Positions 1-11,456 of a stretch of 64,000 nucleotides of DNA are shown here, piece by piece. The notes beneath the pieces are model-generated. The model was not told the origin of the DNA, did not search any database, and was given only the letters and a program-made list of their open reading frames with translations. A program made the position numbers and the translations under genes. The stretch lies in NCBI GenBank assembly GCA_006176705.1, contig QRFJ01003355.1, positions 62,001 to 126,000 on the forward strand, read 5' to 3'. The stretch is from Cocos nucifera (lineage: Eukaryota > Streptophyta > Magnoliopsida > Arecales > Arecaceae). The first letter of the stretch is position 1; every line of letters begins with the position of its first letter.

Positions 1-296
1 TACCAGCTCAATCGGTGCAAGATTCTCTAGAGTCGTGTGGTCCAGTCCAGGGGCGACCGACATGGGCTACCCTACCTCCAATCCTCGGAAGAGGAAGGCA
101 ATGGAGGGAGAGCCCCTGCTCGAATCGTGGCTCGACCTAGGGTGAAGCTTCGCACCCATTCTACAAGAAGACCTTGGAGATCAGAGATCGCGAAGATCTC
201 CTGGATCAAAGGCTCTTAGAAATGAGCTGACGAATCGAAGAACTCCATCACACTCCCTCCTCACGCGGTAATGACATCTGCGCTGATCCTTCTTTT

Positions 297-1440
297 TTGC
301 AGAAAATCATGCAAGAACCGATCCCACCGAACTTTAAGCTCCCGCAGTTCGAGAGCTATGATGGGATCACCGATTCGGTCGATCACTTGGAAGCCTTTTG
401 GACAACGATGCTGCTCCATGGCGTGCCAGATGCTATCCTGTGCCGGGCTTTCTCCTCTACCCTTAAAGGGGCCACCAGGAACTGGTACTCGACGCTCAAG
501 CCGAGTACCATCTTATCGTTTGACCAGATAAGTCAATAGTTCGCGGCCCACTTCGTTAGTAGTCGGCGTCTATGCTGAGGTTCGGATTCCTTAATGGCCA
601 TCAGACAGAAGGAGGGAGAACCCATCCGGGCTTACGTCATCTGATTTAATACTGCTGCACTAGAGGTTCGGGACCTAGACCAGTTAGTCGCCATGGTCGC
701 TCTCAAGGGCGGCTTTCAGAAGAACGACTTACTGTTCTCCTTAAAAAAGAAGTATCCCAAGAACTTTGCCGATATGCTGGCTCGGGTCGAAAGTTATGTC
801 TGGACAGAGGAGGCCTTCGAGGCTAAGGACGACAAAGCCAGCGGCAAGCGGTGAATCGACGACCAGGCAGGCCCATCGAAGAAAGAAAGCGGATTGAAGC
901 TCGGCCGCATTTCTGGACTCTCCCTGATCGTGGGCGAGCCCGAACTCCCCCTCAAGCTCGGAGGCGGAGAAGCCCTGATGGAAGGGCACGCCGAGATTCC
1001 CCCAGCGCCGAAGTTCTCTCCGATGATGATAATTTCACAACTACGCCCCCCTTAATGCTCCGAAGAGTCAAGTACTGATGAAGATTCGGGAGTGACTTCC
1101 AAGATCAGAGAGAATGCATTCTCATCCTAGCAAGCGCAATCCCAATAAGTTCTATCTTTACCATCACGACCACGGTCATAACACTGAAGAGTGCATCCAA
1201 CTCCAGGACGAGATCGAAGAGCTCGTCAGGTGAGGCAGACTTAGCCGATTTCTGCGAGGATGGCCTGAAGAGAAGAAAGATCGACTGAGAGCGTTACCGC
1301 CAAGTGGGAAAAATCAGCAAGAAGATCGGCTGCCCCTTGGCGTCATCAATACTATCTTAGGGGGACCTCAGCAAGGGAAGACCAGCGAATCCGGAGGATC
1401 GGTGAAGAGGCGGAGGATCATGGAGCCCGTGGCCTTCACT
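297..1440 (+). pseudogene. gypsy gag remnant
   Basis: The frame from 297 shows a typical plant gypsy capsid entry (LPQFESYDG, then DHLEAF, then CRAFSSTLKGATRNWYS) and meets a TAG at 537-539. Homology continues beyond the stop in several frames (FAAHFVSSRR, KKKYPKNFADMLARVESY). At about 1150-1230 there is the conserved tail with YHHDHGHNTEECIQL, the region of the usual Cys/His knuckle in this family. Gag would form the virus-like particle that packages the element RNA. Several internal stops and frame changes make it a pseudogene. The true start probably lies further left, because the reading upstream of 297 also looks gag-like. Confidence 0.8.
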
Positions 1441-1767
1441 GAGGAGGACGGTCAGGAAATCTAATTTCCACACAATGATGCGGTTGTAATTTCTTTGAAT
1501 ATTGCTGACTATGATGTACGTCGCATTTTGGTAGATAATAGAAGCTTAGTCGATGTGTTATTTTACGATGCCTTCTCAAAAATATTCCTATCCGACGACC
1601 GCTTGGGGTTGATGAATTTTCCACTGATAAGGTTTGCTGGCAATGCCGTACCAATCGAAGGCATAATAACATTGACCATAGCGACAGGGCAACGCCCGAA
1701 GCTGGCCAAAGCCCGAGTCGACTTCCTAGTCATAAGGACCCCATCCACCTTGGCCGACCTGATCTAA
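1441..1767 (+). pseudogene. gypsy aspartic protease remnant
   Basis: The open frame 1495-1767 carries RRILVDNRSLVDVLFYDAF, which aligns with the retropepsin active-site loop of plant gypsy elements (normally a VDNGSS-type motif). The glycine expected after the catalytic Asp-Asn is Arg here, so activity is unlikely even without the other breaks. The following part (FPLIRFAGNAVPIEGIITL) matches the middle of the family. The domain sits between gag and reverse transcriptase, as usual for gypsy. It would have cut the Gag-Pol polyprotein. Confidence 0.75.
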
Positions 1768-1778
1768 ATGCACTCCGG

Positions 1779-3394
1779 GTGGTAGTGTCAATCTATTATT
1801 TGAAGATGAAGTTTCCGACGAGTCACGGGATCGAAGAAGTCAGAGGAGATCAGGCTCTGACGAGGTATTACTACTCGATCGCCCTGCATAAGGGAGATCA
1901 GCCCGATCCTTATCTTGTTGATGGACTGGACGTCTGCGACAACCTCATTGAGGAGCAGGATGAGCCTGCGGAGGACCTCATCTCTGTGCCCTTGAATGAT
2001 GGAAACTCGGAGCATGTGGTGCAGATCGGCTCCAACTTAGCGATCGAGGTTCGGGAGCAGCTCGTCGCTTTCCTCAGAAGAAATGCAGACGTCTTCGCCT
2101 GGACCCCAGTGGATATGCCGGGGATCGATGCTGAGGTTATAGAACATCGGCTGGTCGTCGATCTAAGGCATCGATCGATAAGAAAAAAGATGCACCACCA
2201 TGCCTCGGAGAGGCAGAAAGCGATCGCCGAAGAAGTAGACAAGCTCCTCAAAGTCGGACTCATCCAGAAGGTTAACTATCCGACCTGGATCTCGAACGTG
2301 GTTCTCGTCAAGAAAGCGAATAACAAGTGGAGGATGTGCATCGACTTTGAAAAGCTGAATAAAGCCTGCCCAAAGAACAGCTACCCCCTACCAATGATTG
2401 ATCAGCTGGTGGACGCAACCTCGGGCCATGAGCTCTTCACCTTCATGGATGCCTTTTCTGGTTACAATCAGATACGCATGGCGCCTGAGGACGAAGAGAA
2501 GACCGCTTCATTACTGATCGAGGTCTTTATTGCTATAGGGTCATGCCTTTTGGACTCAAGAATGCAGGGGCAACATACCAATATTTGGTTAATAAGGTCT
2601 TCACGGAGCAGATCGACCGCAACATGAAGGTGTACGTAGATGATATGCTCGTCAAAAGCTGAGCTTTAATAGACCACCTGGCCGATCTTGAAAAGACCTT
2701 CGGTGCACTCAGAAAGCACAAGATGAAGCTGAACCCGACCAAATGTGCCTTTGGTGTGACCTCCGAAAAATTTCTCGGGTTCATGGTGTTGAGATGCAGA
2801 ATCGAGGCAAACCCTCAGAAAATCCGAGCCATTCGGAAAAATGACCATTCCAAAGACGATCAAGAAAGTTCAACGCCTGGCCGAGAAGGTGGCATCCCTA
2901 AATCGCTTTATCTCAAGATCGGTCGAACGATGCATGCCCTTCTTCGAGGTTCTCAGATGATCGAAGAACTTCTGCTGGACGACGGAGTGCCAACAGGCAT
3001 TCGAGGAGCTCAAAAACTACCTCGGTATGCCCCTGCTGCTGGCAAAGCTCGAATCCAGAGAAGAATTATTCCTGTATCTAGCTGTCTCTCCGGTGGCCTT
3101 GGCAGCAGTCCTGATCAGGAAAGAAGTAAAGGCGCAGTGACCGATCTACTACATGAGCCGAGTCCTGACGCGGAGATCAGGTACTCTAGATTAGAAAAAT
3201 TAACTTACTATCTTCTAATTGCTGCCAGAAGGCTCCGACCTTACTTTCATAAGCACACCATAACGTTCCTCACAGACCAACCAATAAAAATAGTTCTCCA
3301 TCGAGCAGACGCTTTTGGAAGAATCGTAAAATGGACAATCAAGCTCATAGAGTTCGACATCAACTACCAGCCCAGGCCATCGATCAAGGCCTAG
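1779..3394 (+). pseudogene. gypsy reverse transcriptase and first RNase H remnant
   Basis: A 282-residue frame (1779-2627) holds the reverse transcriptase fingers and palm: KVGLIQKVNYPTWISNVVLV, WRMCIDFEKLNKACPKNSYP and FTFMDAFSGYNQI. A frameshift near 2525 moves the rest into another frame, where MPFGLKNAGATYQYLVNK and the catalytic YVDDMLVKS box (about 2632-2658) are readable, followed by a TGA. The thumb continues as KMKLNPTKCAFGVTSEKFLG (frame from 2723). The first RNase H region is badly eroded, but RYSRLEKLTYYLLIAARRLR and HTITFLTDQPIKIVL (3178-3300) are clear. Frameshifts and stops exclude a functional polymerase. Confidence 0.85.
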
Positions 3395-3400
3395 ATACTG

Positions 3401-4261
3401 ATGAATTTTATGCTAGAATGCACCATTTCAGTTGAAGTCGAGCTTGAATCGAGCAGGACCGGCATCAGAGCGAGGCCAAACTTCGACGAAGTCAAGCTAT
3501 CGCAGCCAAACCTCCCCGAAGAGAGCATCGACCTCCCTAAAGGTTCCTGGGCTCTACACGTGGATGGTTCGTCCAACTCCGCTGAAGCTGGTGCAGGACT
3601 GGTCTTGGTCAACCCTGAAGGAGTCGTCGCCGAGCATGCGCTGCATCTCGAGTTCCCTACGATCAACAATGGGGCCGAATATGAAGTGCCGATCGTCGGA
3701 TTAAAGATAGCAAGGGAATTAAAAATAGATCGGCTTCAAATCTACAGCGATTTTCAGCTGGTAGTTGGTCAAGTTGGCGGTGGCTATGAGGCACGGGAGG
3801 AAAGCATGGTGAGGTACCTCGAAAAAGTGAAGAATTTGATCCCGACCTTCGACAGTTTCGACATTCAGTACATCCCGAGGGCGGAAAATGCAAGAGTCAA
3901 TCTTCTCTCCAAGTTGGCCGCTTCAACGCCGGCCGAACTGCCCAAAGAAGTATTTTTGAAAACTTTGAAGTGCCCGACCATAGAGGAATCTCAGGCCATC
4001 CTACAGACAGAATTCGAACCTAGCTGGATCGATCCATTGATTGCCTATCTTCAAGAGGGGATCCTTCCCCGCGATCGAAAAGAAGCTCGAAAGCTCAGGA
4101 ATCAGGCCTCCCGCTACGTCTTATATGAAGGCAGGTTGTATAAGAGGTCGTACTCCCTCCCATTGCCGAGATGTCTCCGACCTTCAGAAGTCGACCTCGC
4201 ACTATGGGATGTGCACGAAGGACTCTGTGGAAGTCACGTAGGAGCTAGGTCCCTATCGTAA
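3401..4261 (+). pseudogene. second RNase H (aRNH-type) and integrase zinc-finger start
   Basis: This 286-residue open frame contains WALHVDGSSNSAEAGAGLVL, then NNGAEYEVPIVGLKIARELK, then IYSDFQLVVGQV. These are the D, E and D blocks of an RNase H fold; the usual AEYEA is AEYEV here. It lies between the connection/RNase H part of reverse transcriptase and integrase, the position of the additional RNase H acquired by Tat-lineage elements. The C-terminal part (RYVLYEGRLYKRSYSLPLPR, then HEGLCGSHVGARSLS) is the first half of the integrase HHCC zinc finger. The frame ends in TAA. This is one of the best preserved parts of the element. Confidence 0.8.
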
Positions 4262-5254
4262 AAACTACTCTGATAGGGGTACTACTGGCCGACCTTATTT
4301 CGAGATTCCATGGAATATGTAAAGAGGTGCAACCACTGTCAGAAGAATGCCAGCGTGCAGAGGCAGCCGGCATTCGAACTCACTCCGCTCAGCTCACCCT
4401 GGCCATTTGTGCAATGAAGAATGGATATACTCGGCCCCTTCCCAATGGCATCTAGGCAGTGGAAGTTCCTCCTGATCGCGATCGACTACTTCACCAAGTG
4501 GGTCAAAGCCGAACCACTCGCAAAGATTATCGAGGCCAAGATGCAGGACTTCATCTAAAAGTCACTAGTCTGTCGGTTCGGCCTGCTCCGAATCCTCATA
4601 ACCGACAATGGGCGACAGTTCACTGGGGCAAGGTTCGCTGAGTTCTGCGAAGGACTAAACATCTTCCACCGCTTCACATCGGTGGCTCACCCATAGGCCA
4701 ATGGGGAAGCTGAGATAACCAACCCGACCCTGCTGTAAGGAATCAAAGCAAAACTCGATAGGACAAAAGGAGCCTGGGTGGACGAACTCTACCATGTCCT
4801 CTGGGTATACCAAACTACTCAGAGGGTGCCAACCGGAGAAACACCCTTCGCCTTGACCTTCGGTACTGAGGCAGTTATTTCGATCGAGCTTAAGCTCCCG
4901 TCTGCACGAGTCGTGGGCTTCAACGAGCGGCACAACCCTCAGGACCTCAGAGTCAACCTCGACCTTCTAGAAGAAAAGAGGGAGGAAGTCCGCATCTGGA
5001 TGGCAGCCTACAAACAGAAGGTGGCTCGGTACTACAACTCCAAGATTAAAAATAAGATGTTCAGAGTGGAAAACTTAGTGCTCCGATGAGCCACTGTCGC
5101 TCAGCCTCAGAGTCAAGGGAAGCTCGCCCCAAACTGGGAAGGTCCGTATGAGGTGATGGAGGTCATCCGATTCGGAACTTATTGCCTGAAGGAACTCGGA
5201 GGGATAGTGTTTCTCCGACCGTGGAACTCAAAAAATCTAAGGATATATTATCAG
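4262..5254 (+). pseudogene. gypsy integrase remnant
   Basis: Translation across stops gives the end of the zinc finger (VKRCNHCQKNA), the first catalytic Asp (MDILGPFPMA), the second Asp (ITDNGRQFTGARFAEFC) and the Glu block (ANGEAEITN). It is followed by the open C-terminal half at 4778-5089 (DELYHVLWVYQTTQRVPTGE, then LTFGTEAVI) and a closing GKLAPNWEGPYEV. In-frame TAG and TGA codons replace Gln and Trp at several sites, as expected from C-to-T decay of methylated DNA. Integrase would join the DNA copy to the host chromosome; this copy is dead. Confidence 0.8.
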
Positions 5255-5339
5255 TAGACTTTCTTTAAAAACTTCTTTGCTCTGCATTATTGATTTCTAG
5301 TACAAGGATTACATGATGGCAGGAAAGAAATGAGCAAAA

Positions 5340-6180
5340 GTAGCCAGTAAAGAACAAGAGGAGAACCTCGTCCTAACACGAGCAGATCAAAGACCTCTAA
5401 ACCTCGACTGCAGAAGATAAGATCTCCCTCGGGTCAACTTCGACTGCGGAAAATAAGACTTTTCCAAAGTCGAAGGCCTCGCTCACCTTAGATGGAATGG
5501 GCGGAGAGGCTCGGACGACGGTCTGCATGTGCCCCCGCAGCCCGTTAGGAACAGGAGGAGGACCTCGTCCTAACACGAGCAAAGTCGAAGGCCTCGTTCA
5601 CAAAGGACGAGATAGGGGGAGAGGTACGGACGACAGTCCGTATGTGCCCCCATAGCCCGTTAGAACAAGGAGGAGGACCTCATCCTAACGTGAGCAAAGT
5701 CGAAGGCTTCGTTATCTTAGACGAGATGGGAAGACGGACGACGGTCTGAATGTGCCCCCAAGCTCGTTAGAGCAGGGAGGACTTGTCCTAATGCGAGCAA
5801 GTCGAAGCATCGTTCACAAAGGACGAGATGAAGAAGGCACGAACGATGATCCATATGTGCCCCCACAGCCCATTAGGAATAGGAGGAGAACCTCATCCTA
5901 ATGCGAGCATAGTCGAAGGCCTCGTTCACCTTAGACGAGATGAGGGAAGACGGACGACGATCCGAATGTGCCCCCATAGCCCGTTAGGAAGCAGGAGGAG
6001 GACCTCATCCTAATGCGAGCAAAGTCGAAGGTCTCGTTCACCTTAGACGAGATGGGGGGAGACGGACGACGGTCCGAATGTGCCCCCACGGTCCGTTAGG
6101 AGCAGAAGGAGAACCTCATCCTAACACGAGCAAAGTCGAAGTTAGGAACAGGAGGAGAACCTCATCCTAACGCGAGCGCC
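5340..6180 (+). repeat. tandem array of about 115-bp units in gypsy 3' UTR
   Basis: Units repeat with the order GTTAGGAACAGGAGGAGGAC, CGTCCTAACGCGAGCAAAGT, CGAAGGCCTCGTTCACC, GACGAGATGGGG, CGGACGACGGTCCG and TGTGCCCCCACAGCC. About seven diverged or partial units are visible between the integrase end and the 3' LTR. The same array occurs at 33349-34100 in the second element. Reading frames inside the array are by-products of its base composition and look non-coding. Tandem repeats in this position are known in Tat-type elements and can seed satellite DNA. Confidence 0.85.
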
Positions 6181-6713
6181 CGCGTCAACCTCGGCCAAAG
6201 AAGATAAGATCTCTCCCGAGCGATCGGGCCAATCTCGACTAGAGAGCTTCAACTTCAACCTCGATCAGATAAGGTCTCCCCCTAGCGACCGGGCCAACCT
6301 TGGCTGGAGAGCTTCAACTTCGACCTCGGCTAAAGATAGGATCTCTCCCGAGCGACCGTGTCAACTTTGGCTAGACAGCTTCAACTTCCACCTCAGCCAA
6401 AGATAAGATCGGAGACAACCTCATCCTGAGATCAGATCTCTTCCGAGCGCCCGCATCGACCTCGGCTGTAGGAGATAATGTCGCCCCCGAGGAGCTCAAC
6501 CTTCGACTTCAATCGCAGCGGACGAAGCCTCCCTCAACCTCGATTGGAGATGGGATCTTTTTCGGACTTCAACTTCGATATCAACTTTAGCTGAAGATGA
6601 GATCTTCCCCGAGCTTCGACCTGGACCAGCATAGAGCTCAGAGGAAGACTTCGACAGTCGCCTTTCCTGTACTCCCTTCCTTCGAGTTTCGAACTCGAAA
6701 GTGGGGGGGCTAG
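6181..6713 (+). other. gypsy 3' UTR with short degenerate repeats and polypurine tract
   Basis: No gene is seen. The stretch consists of diverged copies of a block around CGACCTCGGCTAGAGAGCTTCAACTTC, cut here into CGACCTCGGC and GAGAGCTTCAACTTC. A G-rich purine tract (GAAAGTGGGGGGG, about 6698-6709) ends four bases before the LTR. That is the expected polypurine tract priming plus-strand DNA synthesis. Confidence 0.7.
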
Positions 6714-7797
6714 TGTTGGGGATAAACCTCGCTCCCATCGAAGTCTAGTTTGATGCTCGGCCTAATGCAATCAGTAGCCGCAGAAGAGCTTCAGCAGATG
6801 GGTCTTAGCCAAACCCTTACAGTCGGCTGAACTACTTAGCGACCGAGCTCCTTGGACGCCCAGCAGCCGGACTTTAGCCGAACCCCCAGCGATCGAGCTT
6901 CTTCGAACCCATTCAGTCGATCGAGCTACTTAGTGGCTGAGCTTCTTCGAACTCTTCAGCTGTCGAGCTTCTTCAGACTCCCAGCATCTGGACCAAACCC
7001 CTTCAGCCGGTCGAGCTACTTAGCGGTTGAGCTCCTTGGACTCCCAGCAGTCGAGCTCTAGCCAAACTCAACCGCCGAGCTTCAGTCAGACTCCCGCAAG
7101 AGTCGAACTCTCTCTGCATCGTTACAGCCAGGCGCCTGCGGGAGCCGAACTCCCTTCAAGCTTCCTCTCCCACCGAATTTCTTCAGGGGCCGAACTTCTC
7201 ATCGATGGAGCTCCTGCCGAACTCTCCAGCGACCGAGCCTTAGCCACACACCTCCAGCCAGACGCCTACGAAAGCCGAACTCCTTTCGAGCTTCCTCTTC
7301 AAGAGTTCAAACTCCTCCAAAATGGGCACACGTCGAAGCGCTTCAATCCTTCATTCGACCCTGAGCGGCTCAGTATCAAGACAGCTGCAGCTATCACCAT
7401 TAGTCCACCGCAAGCGACAGCGACCTACTATCAGACGGCGATGGCTGTCACCATCAACCCACTGCAGACGGTATCTTCTCATGAGAGTGACTCCGTCGGA
7501 TCTCGAGCGGCCCGCCAGCACGCTGCTATAGCTGTCATCATCAAGCTCTGCTATAAAAAGGATCCTCTAGATATGCTAATCCCAATCTCTATGATCTTTC
7601 CTTTATCTCTAAGCTCTGCGGAAGTTATTTCTGAGCACTCCATTCTTGTTGATCGGAGCTGACTTGATCGTCGGAGGATCCTGTCGGAGCCATCCCCTAC
7701 CGACTCCAGACGGAACTTTATTTTGCAGATCCCCGGTGGCAGCCTCATTGACCTCCACTCCAGCGGATTTCGACAACGATCAGTTTCTGCATCAACA
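6714..7797 (+). repeat. 3' LTR of gypsy element 1 (1084 bp)
   Basis: The LTR begins TGTTGGGGATAAACC directly after the polypurine tract and ends with TTTCTGCATCAACA, so it is bounded by TG and CA. It shares start, end and many inner blocks (repeated CCGAACTCC and CGAGCTTC words) with the two LTRs at 29937-30815 and 34423-35325, but is about 200 bp longer. A TATAAAAA box at 7552 marks the likely U3/R promoter. The 5-bp target duplication cannot be checked because the partner LTR is outside the window. Confidence 0.85.
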
Positions 7798-8970
7798 AGA
7801 TTCATTTATGAATTAAAGCACTCATCAAGGAGTTGGAATATCTGCTTTGATGTTATAGTCAAAGAGTTTGGCTTCATCAAGAATGTGGATGAACCATGTG
7901 TGTACAAGAAGACTAGTGGGAGTGCCATAGTTTTCTTGATTTTATATGTAGATAATGTACTCCTCATTGAAAATGATATTCCAATATTGCAATCGGTCAA
8001 ATCATAACTATCAAATAAATTTTTCATGAAAGACTTGAGAGAAGCATCCTATATACTTGGAATAAAGATCTATAGAGATAGATCTAAGAGAATGCTAGGC
8101 TTGTCCTAGTCTAGGTACATTGACTTAATACTGAAAAGATTTAGTATAGATGGAAGTAAAAGAGATCACTTACCCATGAGTCAAGATATACATCGCTCTA
8201 AGAAGATGTCTCCTAAAATACCTGAAGAGAGAAATAGAATGAGTTCTATTCCTTATGCTTTGGCTATAGGATCAATTATGTATGCCATGTTATGTACCAG
8301 ACCTGATGTTGCTTATGTCTTAGGCTGATCACTTACTCATGTTATGTATCAAATAGAATGAGTTCTATTCAAGTAGATTTTAGGCTGATCCAGGAGAGGA
8401 TCATTGGAAAGCTGTGAAAAATATTCTTAAATACTTGAGAAGGACTAAGGATATTTTTCTTATATATGGAGGATCTGATTTTAAACTAGAAGCATATTCT
8501 GACTTTAGTTTTTAATTAGATCCAAATGATAACAAATTTATTTTAGGATATGTCTTTACTCTTAACGGTGGAGCAATGAGTTGGAAGAGTACCAAGTAGC
8601 CAACTGTAGCTGACTCAACCACTGAGGCAGAATACATAGGTGCAAGTGAAGCCGTCAAGAAAGCTGTCTGAATGAAAAAATTCATCACTGAATTGAATGT
8701 TGTACCTAAAATTGAAAATCTAGTACCACTTTACTGTGATAATATTGGAGCAGTTGCTCAAGCTAAAGAACCAAGGTCTCATCATAAGTTCAAGCATATT
8801 CTAAGATGCTTCCATCTCGTTCATAAAATTATTGAAAGATAAGATGTTGTCATTGAACGAGTAGATAAAAAGAATAACATAGCAGACCCGTTCACTAAGA
8901 TTTTATCACAGCAGTAGTTCAATCGACACCTTGAATGTATCGAATTAAAATATAAGGACGATTGACTTTA
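7798..8970 (+). pseudogene. Ty1/copia reverse transcriptase and RNase H, 5' part removed by gypsy insertion
   Basis: Right after the gypsy LTR the plus strand reads ELKHSSRSWNICFDVIVKEF, matching the LKQASRSWN region in the middle of copia reverse transcriptase. It continues through DEPCVYKKTSGS and LILYVDNVLLI (the YVDD box reads YVDN), then SNKFFMKDLREASYILGIKI. RNase H blocks follow: ADSTTEAEYIGASEAVKKAV, LYCDNIGAVAQAKEP, HHKFKHI and DPFTKIL. Stops occur near 8006, 8110 and 8328 and later. The domain order and the following LTR show the element runs on the plus strand. Its 5' half lies beyond the nested gypsy copy, left of the window. Confidence 0.85.
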
Positions 8971-8985
8971 GTGCAAGTGGGAGAT
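8971..8985 (+). promoter_or_regulatory. copia polypurine tract
   Basis: The sequence GTGCAAGTGGGAGAT lies between the RNase H end and the LTR start. A tract of this GTGCAAGTGGGAGA form directly before the LTR is typical of plant copia elements and primes plus-strand DNA synthesis. Confidence 0.7.
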
Positions 8986-11456
8986 TGAAAGAAATATGCC
9001 CTCAAACCAATCAAAATTTATATTTTGATGGACTATTCTTTATCTTCTAAACTTATGTAATGATATTTTTTTAAATAAATAAAGATATTTATTTCATCAT
9101 ATGCTGCATCTTAATTATTTATTTAAGATTATAATGAATCTCATAAATTAAAGCTATGATTTTAGGGTTATGATGAGATCATATCAGTGAGATCTAAAAT
9201 TTTAAAATTCTAATTTAAATATTTCTGATCGAAAGAATATTGAGTTGATTAATATTTTTGGTAAGACTGGCATATCCTATGTATGCTCAATAGAGAAGAT
9301 GATTGATCTCACAATCACTTGTGTGCGACACTAATACAAGGATGTGGATGCTCATTAGAGAATAAATTTATTGAATTGATCCAAATCGAGAATATCTAAT
9401 AGAGTCTTATCTATATGTCAATAGATGGTTCTTATAGTGAGAGTTGTGCATGTAGTCCTTTGACCTGAGACTACCATAGAATCTTATATATATGAATTCA
9501 TATTTTGGTTCATACTCATTCATGACTCAGTCATGTACGGGATGATCTAGATATGGTGGATTATATATGAAGGTTGTGAGTAGGTCAACATAAAATCGAT
9601 CACTTCTAGTAAGAAGAGATCGCATCCTACCTACTTCAATCAAATGATGATTCAAGAAGTCTTTGATCAAAATATGATAAAAAATTAGAAATAATTTTTA
9701 ATATTTTATTAATCAAATCATCATCATAAGATTGAGAGAAATGCGAATATGATATTGGTTTTGACATATTTTCATACCCATAGTCATATTCGGGATGCAG
9801 AGTGATCGAAGGATCCTGTTGCGTGGTAACTTTTCACTAAAGGATATTTTTGGTATTTTCATCAAAATTTCATATCTTTCAAATAGACATGATACATTGC
9901 TAGACGTCAATCTTATCTTATGGGTTCGATCGAATTAAAGAGTTTAATTTGATCGTTAATTAGAAAGTATTCTAATTGGTCAAATCGGATTAGCTAGTTT
10001 TGACCTAAATTGGTTTGGTTGAGTTATAATTAAATTAGGTCAAATCACATCCGGATCTACTGCTGGCTAGATGTGGAATCCAATGGATCATACGCAAAGA
10101 GAATTGATCAAGAATCTAATCAGAATTAGACCATGTTTGCAAGTTGAATATGCTAACACATGTTGCAAATCCTAGCACCTAAATTCGAATTGGATTCAAA
10201 TTAGATTCCATTTTGGACTAATTTTGATCCAAATTGAGTCAAATCAGATTTGGTTTGGAATTGGGTGAAGCTTAGATTTATTAACCTAGTTTTGGATACC
10301 ACTTACCTGAGTCCCACGTGCCAGAGACTCTCTCTCTTATGCATGGAAAAATATTTTATGCGCTAGGGACTTCTTGGCACATAGTTGATTGGCGCCAACC
10401 TCCTTTGACTTTTCCACCATTTATTTTACGTAAGTTTTATTACGAAATATTCAGATCTAAGAAGGGGCGTAGAAGAGTCCTTCTGTAGGTAAAATTTCCT
10501 CGTAGATAATCTGAAGTTTGGATAAAATAAGGACTCCTTGTCGCCCACTCTACCTTGGTGCCCCTTGGACCAAGTCAAAACCCATGGGGCTTTGACTTTT
10601 CCACTCTTATCTCCATGCCTCCCCTCATATGTGGCATCCCCATTAAGGGCCATTAGATGGCCATCTAATCTGATCCAAGCCTTTGAATTATGGTGTCATA
10701 ATACTTATGCATCGCGACTCTTCGTAAAAAAACTACGTAGAATTAGTCCGAAGAGTTCTGCTTTAAAGCACTTCTTGGACTAAGTCTACGTAATTTTAAA
10801 TGGCGCAAAAATTCAGATGGGAATGAGATATGATGATGGAGCATGAGATGGTGATGTGGGAAGGGCGTGAAAAATTAAGATGGCACCCCTACGTATATTA
10901 TAAATAGGGGTGCACACCGAGAGTCCAAAGCATCAGAAACTCTTCCCTTCTTTCTTACAATAGGTTCTCTTGTCCAATTTTCTTTATTCCCTTTCTTTTG
11001 TCTAGACAAGGTCCTAATTTATGGACAAGAAGTTTTCCAATAAGACAAAGAGATTAGGAATAAAAATTAAGGAGACAAGGAATAAGAAAGGAAGGCAAGA
11101 AAACACTAGGAGGGTGATATTAAAGGTTAAGAAAGGTTATGCCCAAATAATTAAAGTTCTTGTCATAAGAATTTTAATTAAATTAATCAGAGGTACTGGT
11201 GTCTTGATCAAGTCCTCGTATGGATCAATATTAGAGGGTGAATACGTAAACACCTGGTAAAAATCCTGACGGAGTGCTGTCAGTGATCAGAGTCAAAATT
11301 AGGATTTAACGATTGAGGTATGTTCCAATATCCTCTTATATATCATAAATGCATATTATATGATTTAAATTCTAATAAGATAATCCTTGAATTTGGATTT
11401 AATTTTTATGATTTCATAATTATGCTTTGAAATCTATGCTTTCGTCCTGTATATCA
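8986..11456 (+). repeat. 3' LTR of the interrupted copia element (about 2.47 kb)
   Basis: The LTR starts TGAAAGAAATATGCCCTC after the polypurine tract, close to the start seen in long-LTR copia elements of plants. The proposed end is TGTATATCA at 11456, preceded by a CTTTGAAATCTATGCTTTCG stretch that resembles the U5 end of such LTRs. The end is an inference, because no second copy is in the window. Short reading frames inside (for example around 10538-10783 and 11021-11260) show no recognisable domain and are treated as non-coding LTR sequence. The length fits the large LTRs of this copia group. Confidence 0.6.
10899..10960 (+). promoter_or_regulatory. LTR promoter (TATA box and probable transcription start region)
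   Basis: A TATAAATA box lies at 10899-10906 in the copia LTR, followed by AGGGGTGCACACC and a pyrimidine-rich CTTCCCTTCTTTCTT stretch. This layout fits the U3/R border of a plant LTR. Activity is not shown by sequence alone. Confidence 0.5.

Larger units (their letters stand above)
1..7797 (+). mobile_element. Ty3/gypsy LTR retrotransposon, Tat lineage, 5' truncated by window edge, decayed
   Basis: The domains read in plus-strand order: gag, aspartic protease, reverse transcriptase, RNase H, a second RNase H, integrase, a tandem-repeat 3' untranslated region, a purine tract and a 3' LTR. A second RNase H before integrase is a known hallmark of the Tat branch of plant gypsy elements. The frames are broken by many stops and frameshifts, so the copy cannot be autonomous now. 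The 5' LTR lies left of the window. The element ends at 7797, and the sequence to its right continues a copia reverse transcriptase, so it is nested in an older copia copy. Its LTR starts with the same TGTTGGGGATAAACC as the element at 29937-35325, which makes the two close relatives. Confidence 0.9.

Noticed and set aside
5340..6180. CRISPR-like array
   Set aside because: Units are contiguous 115-bp direct repeats without unique spacers, in a eukaryotic retrotransposon.
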